From: JAAZZY01 sp964612505
GTDB lineage: Bacteria > Chlamydiota > Chlamydiia > Chlamydiales > JAAZZY01
Direction of reading: 5' to 3'
Length of the DNA: 64,000 nucleotides
NCBI GenBank assembly: GCA_964612505.1
Contig: CAZTEX010000005.1
Span: forward strand, 1-64,000
This document shows, piece by piece, positions 59,418-64,000 of the stretch; the first letter of the stretch is position 1; each line of letters begins with the position of its first letter. A program made the position numbers and the translations under genes. The notes below the pieces were generated by a model that worked only from the letters and a program-made list of their open reading frames with translations, was not told the DNA's origin and made no database searches.

Positions 59418-60965
59418 TTAAATTTCAAGATCTTTAATCTCTTCTTGATGTTCTGCACTTAAAACTCGAGATTCATTTCTCTCAAGAAGCTTTTGAATTG
59501 CAGAGTAACAGCGTACTGTGCTGGTAGTTTCAGGGTGACGATGACAATGAACAAACGCGGGCCAAAAAGAAAGATAAATTGTTGAATCTAAATGAATAGC
59601 CGCTGGAGATATCGTTTGAATTAACATATCAAAAAGGGCTACTGAGCTCATTGAGTAGTCAATGCCATTATCCCCGGTCCAACTTACATAATTAATCTGA
59701 TACTCATCTATTAAATATTTCGCGATATGTGCATAAGCAATGTCAATAAATTGGCAACGCTCAATACGCTCTAAAAATTCTTGATCTTCAAAAAATGTTT
59801 TATGAAGATCCTCTAACATTTGGGTTAAAAAGCTAATGAATTTACCATCCCTCAAAAGAGCAGAAGGAAAATAAAACCCCTCTTGCCTCAGAAGCATACT
59901 ATTTAAAAATGTCTCTTTAAAATAACTAGCTCGTAAAAGCCCTAAGTTGCCTTGTTTATAAAAAGCACTTTCAATAGGCAAAATAACAAAAAGAATCGCC
60001 TCATTAAATTCTGGAGATTCAGAAAGCTTTTGCAATGATCTGCTGACTTTAAATTGCTTAGTATGGCTACTTGCCGTTGTGTCTAGATGACAAATATAAA
60101 GATGCTTTTGATTTTGTCTTTTGATTGCCTTTAAATACTCTGTAAATGTCGGATCGATTAAAGAGTGATAGTTTTTGCCATAAACTGGGCAAGACATCCT
60201 CATTAAAGATACTTTACGCCCTTGCCATTGATACGTTGCGATTTTAGATCTCATAGAAGCCAAGGCGCCGTCCCAAGAAGCAAAAAAGGGGCATCTCAAT
60301 TTCCGCTTTAGTTTACTTATCAAAACATAGGAAGTATGAGAGGCAAATATTTTATTGATGAATTTATTGAGCAGTTTTACATTCAACTGTGAAATATCTA
60401 ATTGAGCTAGCTCTTTAGGGACAATACTCCAAAAATACTGATAACCAATAGGTGTTTGGTTTAAGTTAATCGTAAAGTGGGTGTAGCAAATGCTTTGTAA
60501 TATTTCCGTGACAAATTCACCTATTTTTGGATCTTCCCAGTGAGCCATTTCATTTTGATCAATGGCTATTCTCATCGATTCAATAAAATCTTCATAGCGA
60601 TCGCGCCCTGTTAAATGGGCTTGAAAAGTTTTATCTAAAACCAGCTTTAATGCGCGCGCTGTTTTCTTTAAAGCCCTTTGTTGCGTATGGACTTCAGTTT
60701 GTTTAATAAAAGTTTCTAACGTTTTAATTTTTTGCTTTAGTTCAAGAAGATCATATGGGCATTGATATTGCAGCTCTGCTAAAGCAATTTCATAACGTTT
60801 ATGCGTTTGATTGAGAATGTCTTTAGAATTGATCTGATGATTAAATGTGGCCATCTCCTTTTTCGAAAAACGTCCACGTTTGTAAGAAGCGAAAGGGCAA
60901 CCTTCTAGAAGACTCACAGACAGGATGAGAGAAAGCGCAAGAAGCCATTTGTAGTGCTGCAACAT
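59418..60965 (-). CDS. CX5R phosphatase-like protein B, lipoprotein with degenerate active site
   Basis: A 515-aa paralog. It begins with a lipoprotein signal (LLALSLILSVSLLEGC, lipobox L-E-G-C), so it is anchored to a membrane. Conserved family segments are RMSCPVYGKNYHSLIDPTF, KHLYICHLDT, FVILPIESAFYKQGN and IDIAYAHIAKYLIDEYQINYVSW. At the active-site position the sequence reads GDNGIDYS: Gly 431 replaces the nucleophilic Cys and Tyr 437 replaces the Arg. It is therefore probably a pseudoenzyme that keeps only the fold. No promoter was identified with confidence. Confidence 0.8.
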   Translation of the reverse strand: MLQHYKWLLALSLILSVSLLEGCPFASYKRGRFSKKEMATFNHQINSKDILNQTHKRYEIALAELQYQCPYDLLELKQKIKTLETFIKQTEVHTQQRALKKTARALKLVLDKTFQAHLTGRDRYEDFIESMRIAIDQNEMAHWEDPKIGEFVTEILQSICYTHFTINLNQTPIGYQYFWSIVPKELAQLDISQLNVKLLNKFINKIFASHTSYVLISKLKRKLRCPFFASWDGALASMRSKIATYQWQGRKVSLMRMSCPVYGKNYHSLIDPTFTEYLKAIKRQNQKHLYICHLDTTASSHTKQFKVSRSLQKLSESPEFNEAILFVILPIESAFYKQGNLGLLRASYFKETFLNSMLLRQEGFYFPSALLRDGKFISFLTQMLEDLHKTFFEDQEFLERIERCQFIDIAYAHIAKYLIDEYQINYVSWTGDNGIDYSMSSVALFDMLIQTISPAAIHLDSTIYLSFWPAFVHCHRHPETTSTVRCYSAIQKLLERNESRVLSAEHQEEIKDLEI

Positions 60966-61095
60966 ATTAACCCATCCAAAGAAACTTCTGTCAGGTTAGA
61001 AAATCCAAAGATTTGACGCAATAAAAATGGCATTATTACATTTTTGAATACTGAGCTTGAAAACCAACATTTTCCTATTTGATAAAATGGTCTCT

Positions 61096-62604
61096 TTAAT
61101 GACCTGTTATCAATTTAAGAGCTCCAATACTAGGCTCGTGTCTATCTGCTCTAGGCGGTCTTTCATGATTGAGCGCCGCCGGAAAAGTTAAGGTCCAAAG
61201 AAGATCATCAAATGGAACGAGGCGATCTGAAGCGTAGGCCATCAAATTTGCAGCAGAGCCTGCAGCCCGATCTACTCCATCTTTACAGGTAATATTGAGA
61301 GTATCAATATCAAGCGTCTCAATAATTATTTTCCCAATAGCTGCATAAGCAATGTGTAAAAACTCTTTTCTTTCTTTAGGAGAAAGCACTGTCAAATTTT
61401 CTTTACCAGGGAAATACTTTGCGTGTATAGATTCTATTGCGGCATCCATCTTCTTATGTAATTCAATTGTCTGTCTAGGATCTTGACTAATCACTTCTGG
61501 TAAAAAGTACCCTTCAGTTCCTTTTCTTAAGTTATTAAGAAGAGCGCTTTTTAAAACATTCAGCTCTTCATCACCACCTTTATAAAAGGTGCTGTCATGA
61601 GCAAAACTAACCACATGAAACATCCCTTTAAATTCAAGATCATTAGAGAGTCCTCTTAATGCCGCTACACGGTTGCCTTCAAGCTTGCTTTCATTAAAAC
61701 GAGAATCTCCATCACCGGTACTCTGATTATTAATATATAGATATTTTTTTCCTTCTGCCTTTAACGCTCTTAACATTCCGATAAATAACGGATCTATTTC
61801 TGGTTCAGAGTTTGAGCCAACTACAGGACAAGCCGTTCTTAAAAAGGTTCTAGGTTTTCCAGAAATTACAATTTCGGCTAACTTTGAGCGAACGCTATAG
61901 GAAGCTGGATCCCAACTATTAATTGGTAAATTAGCATCTAATTTTTGTCCTAATTGAGCCAATTTCATGGTGGTTGTGGTTCCTGTCATTCCCTCTTTCA
62001 TTGTTGCGTGAAGTCTCTCAGCATCTAACTCTTGGATTGAAAATGGTTTATTCTCTCTAAGAATGTTATCTGTAAATTGAGTTCCTACTGTTGTCCCCTT
62101 AATGTCTATTGCAAAATGAGCGCGACAAAGAGCACTAGCGATCTCAGCCTCTTTCCCCACTGTCGACATAACAGCGCTTCTCAAATCTTGTAAAAAGTTC
62201 CGATATAATGTTTTTGCATCTTTTGCCGAAGAACTTGGAGCCTCTTGAATGCATCTAAACGCAGCTAATAAAGGCTGATTGTTCACTTCAAATTCTAAAG
62301 TGTCAATTTCATCCCCTTCTAGAGTGCCAATACCAACACCATCATACTCAAAGCCAGCTAATTGGTTTAAAGCCACTGAATAACGCTCTTTGCTATGATC
62401 TATCCACAGCGTAGCTCTTGGCAGTGCCGCCGCCTGTTCTGCTCCGGCCCCTTGACTCTCTCGAATGACCGTCCGAGCCGTCTGAGAAGCTGCATGGTCT
62501 TGCGTCGATGGAGCAGTGCTAGCAGTTTCTGATTGATCATCTGGAAAAAATAAGCTATCATTGAATGCCCAAGCTGCAGGATGACCTTCGGGAAATAAAG
62601 CCAT
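61096..62604 (-). CDS. CX5R phosphatase-like protein C (intact active-site motif)
   Basis: A 502-aa paralog with a soluble Ser/Thr/Ala/Gln-rich N terminus (residues 10-65, TASTAPSTQDHAASQTARTV), consistent with a type III secretion signal. Shared segments are RTACPVVGSNSEPEIDPLF, KKYLYINNQSTGDGDSRFNES, VSFAHDSTFYKGGDE and YLPEV-like repeats. The active-site loop is NITCKDGVDRAAG, with Cys 440 and Arg 446 in the C-x5-R arrangement. It has a near-consensus promoter just upstream with a palindrome over the -35 box. AAGG precedes the ATG. Confidence 0.82.
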   Translation of the reverse strand: MALFPEGHPAAWAFNDSLFFPDDQSETASTAPSTQDHAASQTARTVIRESQGAGAEQAAALPRATLWIDHSKERYSVALNQLAGFEYDGVGIGTLEGDEIDTLEFEVNNQPLLAAFRCIQEAPSSSAKDAKTLYRNFLQDLRSAVMSTVGKEAEIASALCRAHFAIDIKGTTVGTQFTDNILRENKPFSIQELDAERLHATMKEGMTGTTTTMKLAQLGQKLDANLPINSWDPASYSVRSKLAEIVISGKPRTFLRTACPVVGSNSEPEIDPLFIGMLRALKAEGKKYLYINNQSTGDGDSRFNESKLEGNRVAALRGLSNDLEFKGMFHVVSFAHDSTFYKGGDEELNVLKSALLNNLRKGTEGYFLPEVISQDPRQTIELHKKMDAAIESIHAKYFPGKENLTVLSPKERKEFLHIAYAAIGKIIIETLDIDTLNITCKDGVDRAAGSAANLMAYASDRLVPFDDLLWTLTFPAALNHERPPRADRHEPSIGALKLITGH

Positions 62605-62647
62605 AAAAAACCTTCTTTATATATTCTTAATACCGCAACCTCATAGT

Positions 62648-62676
62648 AGTATAGCAAAAAAGACTTTTAAAGTCAA
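62648..62676 (-). promoter_or_regulatory. Near-consensus promoter of phosphatase-like gene C, overlapped by a palindrome
   Basis: On the minus strand TTGACT (62676-62671), 17 bases, TATACT (62653-62648). The sequence GACTTTTAAAGTC (62662-62674 on the plus strand) is a palindrome around a central base. It overlaps the -35 hexamer, a possible operator. Confidence 0.7.
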
Positions 62677-62697
62677 GATTAATCGATTCATTATCAT

Positions 62698-63606
62698 ATG
62701 CTTAAAAACAATATTTTCTTTATCAATGAGAGGGGTCCCCACTTTTGGGGAACTAGCGAATTGGCTCAAATGACCCAATATGCTCAGTTGTCAAAATCAG
62801 GAGAAACCCTCTATCTAAGTCCAGAGGCCTTTCAAAAGGCTTTAAACAAACTGAAAGGAAAGAAGGTGCTTATTTATGTTCATGGGTTAAGAACGACCCA
62901 TCAAGATGTTATTGAAAGCCATCACTCTCTTTATAGCAATATGTTGGCTTTACAGCTTCCAATGTCCTTTTTCTCTAAAATTGCCAGCTTATTAAAATAT
63001 TGGGTCGGGTATTCTCTGGAAGAGGCTTACTCCAGCCATTGCCCCTATGATGCCATTATTGGCTATAGCTGGCCTAGCTTTGATCATGCAGCTTATTATT
63101 ACAAAGCCAAAGAAAACGCAACAACTCTAGCTCCAAAATTTGCTCAAGAAATGGCTAAAATTACAGCTGTTGCAAAAAAAACAGATATTATGGCTCATAG
63201 CATGGGCAATCTAATCGTATTTGAAGCCCTTGCAAAGCACGCTCATCCCAAAGTAAACATCGATCATATTTATTCTATTGCAGCAGCTCTTCCACATGAT
63301 TGCTTAAGTGCTACAAAAGGTTATCAAAAAGCCTTAGAGTGTTGCCAAAATCTTTTTATTTTCCACTCAAAAAACGATTCAGCCCTCAACTGGCCCTATT
63401 ATCTTGCAGAATCCTCTTCTCTTGCACTTGGGCTTATCGGCCCCAAGTTGATGACTGACAATTCTTCCAAAATAAAAATCATTAATGCCTCAGATGTTAT
63501 TAAAGGACATTCTGGTTATATTTCTTCAGATAAATTTTATAATTACTTATTAAAAATTCATAATCGTGAATTGGATTCTACTGAAAATCACTTCATTCTT
63601 TCATAA
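62698..63606 (+). CDS. DUF900-like alpha/beta hydrolase
   Basis: A 302-aa protein. The N-terminal region is a GPHFWGTSEL segment. The core of an alpha/beta hydrolase is evident: oxyanion-hole region VLIYVHGLRTTHQD (residues 57-70), IGYSWPSFDHAAYYYKAKENA (residues 121-141), and the nucleophile elbow DIMAHSMGNLIVFEAL (Ser 168, G-x-S-x-G form H-S-M-G). Later H-S-K-N-D-S may hold the Asp and a GHSGYIS near residue 278 the His. This pattern matches DUF900 (COG4782) esterase-like proteins. It is divergent from the phosphatase gene C. Confidence 0.85.
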   Translation: MLKNNIFFINERGPHFWGTSELAQMTQYAQLSKSGETLYLSPEAFQKALNKLKGKKVLIYVHGLRTTHQDVIESHHSLYSNMLALQLPMSFFSKIASLLKYWVGYSLEEAYSSHCPYDAIIGYSWPSFDHAAYYYKAKENATTLAPKFAQEMAKITAVAKKTDIMAHSMGNLIVFEALAKHAHPKVNIDHIYSIAAALPHDCLSATKGYQKALECCQNLFIFHSKNDSALNWPYYLAESSSLALGLIGPKLMTDNSSKIKIINASDVIKGHSGYISSDKFYNYLLKIHNRELDSTENHFILS

Positions 63607-63647
63607 AGATTTAAAGATAACACACTAAAAACGTTTATTTATTTTAT

Positions 63648-63675
63648 TTGCAAATATTTTTTTATTAGATAGACT
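63648..63675 (+). promoter_or_regulatory. Candidate promoter of the last gene
   Basis: TTGCAA at 63648-63653 and TAGACT at 63670-63675 with a 16-base spacer, 38 bases before the ATG. Confidence 0.4.
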
Positions 63676-63713
63676 CGAATTCATTAATATATCTTTAATT
63701 TATGGAGATCGGG

Positions 63714-64000
63714 ATGAAAACCCTTTTGAAAAACAAACTCTTTGTTATTAATGTAAGCCTTGCTTTTCTATTTGCATATGCTTCTATTTTATCAGCTCAA
63801 AATTTATCTCTCTCGGGTGATAAACTGATAAAGCCCTCAACAATAGAAATGGAGAATGAGACGTTCGCGCAAGAAGGATCGCACGCGATGCCATCTTCAT
63901 TACAAGAGCAGTCTTCATTTAAACAAGATCCAGATTTTATGAAAAATCTACAAGCCAATATGGGCTCTATTAATTTACCCGTGGGTTCCTCTACAAATGT
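63714..64000 (+). CDS. Secreted hypothetical protein, N-terminal part, cut by window edge
   Basis: An open frame from the ATG at 63714, eight bases after GGAG, running to the window edge (95 codons). The start MKTLLKNKLFVINVSLAFLF with following AYASILSAQ is a signal peptide, with predicted cleavage after S-A or near A-Q (residue 28-29). The mature part begins NLSLSGDKLIKPSTIEMEN and is Ser/Gln/Asn-rich with a repeated Q-E/Q-D character. Its function cannot be judged from this part. Confidence 0.75.
   Translation, partial: MKTLLKNKLFVINVSLAFLFAYASILSAQNLSLSGDKLIKPSTIEMENETFAQEGSHAMPSSLQEQSSFKQDPDFMKNLQANMGSINLPVGSSTN

Noticed and set aside
1..64000. CRISPR arrays, insertion sequences, rRNA genes
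   Set aside because: No regular spaced repeats, transposase-like frames, terminal inverted repeats or rRNA segments were seen on reading.

Overview
The window looks like part of the chromosome of a member of the Chlamydiae outside the Chlamydiaceae (Parachlamydia/Waddlia/Simkania-like), inferred from gene order and content. As I remember it, the blocks xseA-xseB-dxs beside a divergent tpiA, folD/smpB/dnaN/recF, sucB-sucA/151-aa coiled-coil protein/hemW, pgi with an upstream conserved hypothetical, and exbB-exbD all have counterparts in Chlamydia trachomatis. The DNA is AT-rich. Housekeeping blocks alternate with accessory islands of proteins I do not recognise: coiled-coil proteins, ankyrin proteins, an Inc-like membrane protein and tandem paralogs. 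There is no rRNA, CRISPR array or insertion sequence. One tRNA gene, tRNA-Pro(UGG), is present.

Layout. 1-4.5 kb (minus): kbl (cut by the edge), nadK, dxs, xseB and xseA, tightly packed. 4.6-6.2 kb (plus): tpiA-secG-def, overlapping. 6.3-7.8 kb: an unknown protein with a near-consensus promoter. 7.8-11.9 kb: a probable nonulosonate-type sugar cassette (SpsF-like cytidylyltransferase, a GNAT-NeuB fusion, a HAD phosphatase, a Nudix-like protein) followed by an MreD-like membrane protein. 12-15.9 kb: a giant coiled-coil/helical-repeat protein with Myc-type nuclear localisation motifs, split by a frameshift at an A7 tract. 16.1-21.2 kb: folD, a hypothetical, smpB, dnaN, recF. 21.4-25.4 kb: four tandem diverged paralogs, each with the same TTGCAA-17-RATSAT promoter; the fourth has a tail with six YxxP motifs. 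25.5-32.4 kb: an Inc-like protein, adk, tRNA-Pro, a 1241-aa coiled-coil protein and a complete 57-aa small gene unit. 32.5-34.8 kb: ferredoxin, a DUF1858/A-type Fe-S carrier fusion, lpdA. 35-39.7 kb: a possible distant member of the tandem family with a 50-bp direct repeat on either side, then four tandem ankyrin genes sharing an N-terminal Cys module. 39.7-50.3 kb: sucB, sucA, a coiled-coil protein, hemW, rny, an MFS transporter, a DUF3604 protein. 50.5-57.9 kb: two small genes, pgi, a hypothetical, trmB, a degenerate PPM-phosphatase-like membrane protein, exbB, exbD, a lipoprotein. 57.9-62.6 kb: three paralogs of a CX5R phosphatase-like family, one a lipoprotein with the catalytic residues lost. 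62.7-64 kb: a DUF900-like alpha/beta hydrolase and the start of a secreted protein.

How it works together. sucA, sucB and lpdA supply E1, E2 and E3 of 2-oxoglutarate dehydrogenase. dxs feeds isoprenoid synthesis, and tpiA and pgi belong to sugar metabolism. dnaN and recF serve replication and repair. Ferredoxin and the A-type carrier belong to Fe-S metabolism. The accessory islands look aimed at the eukaryotic host. The most striking candidates are the YxxP-tail protein (24454-25413), the NLS-bearing split gene (11951-15875), the ankyrin array and the CX5R phosphatase trio. All functional claims for these are inferences from motifs read by eye.
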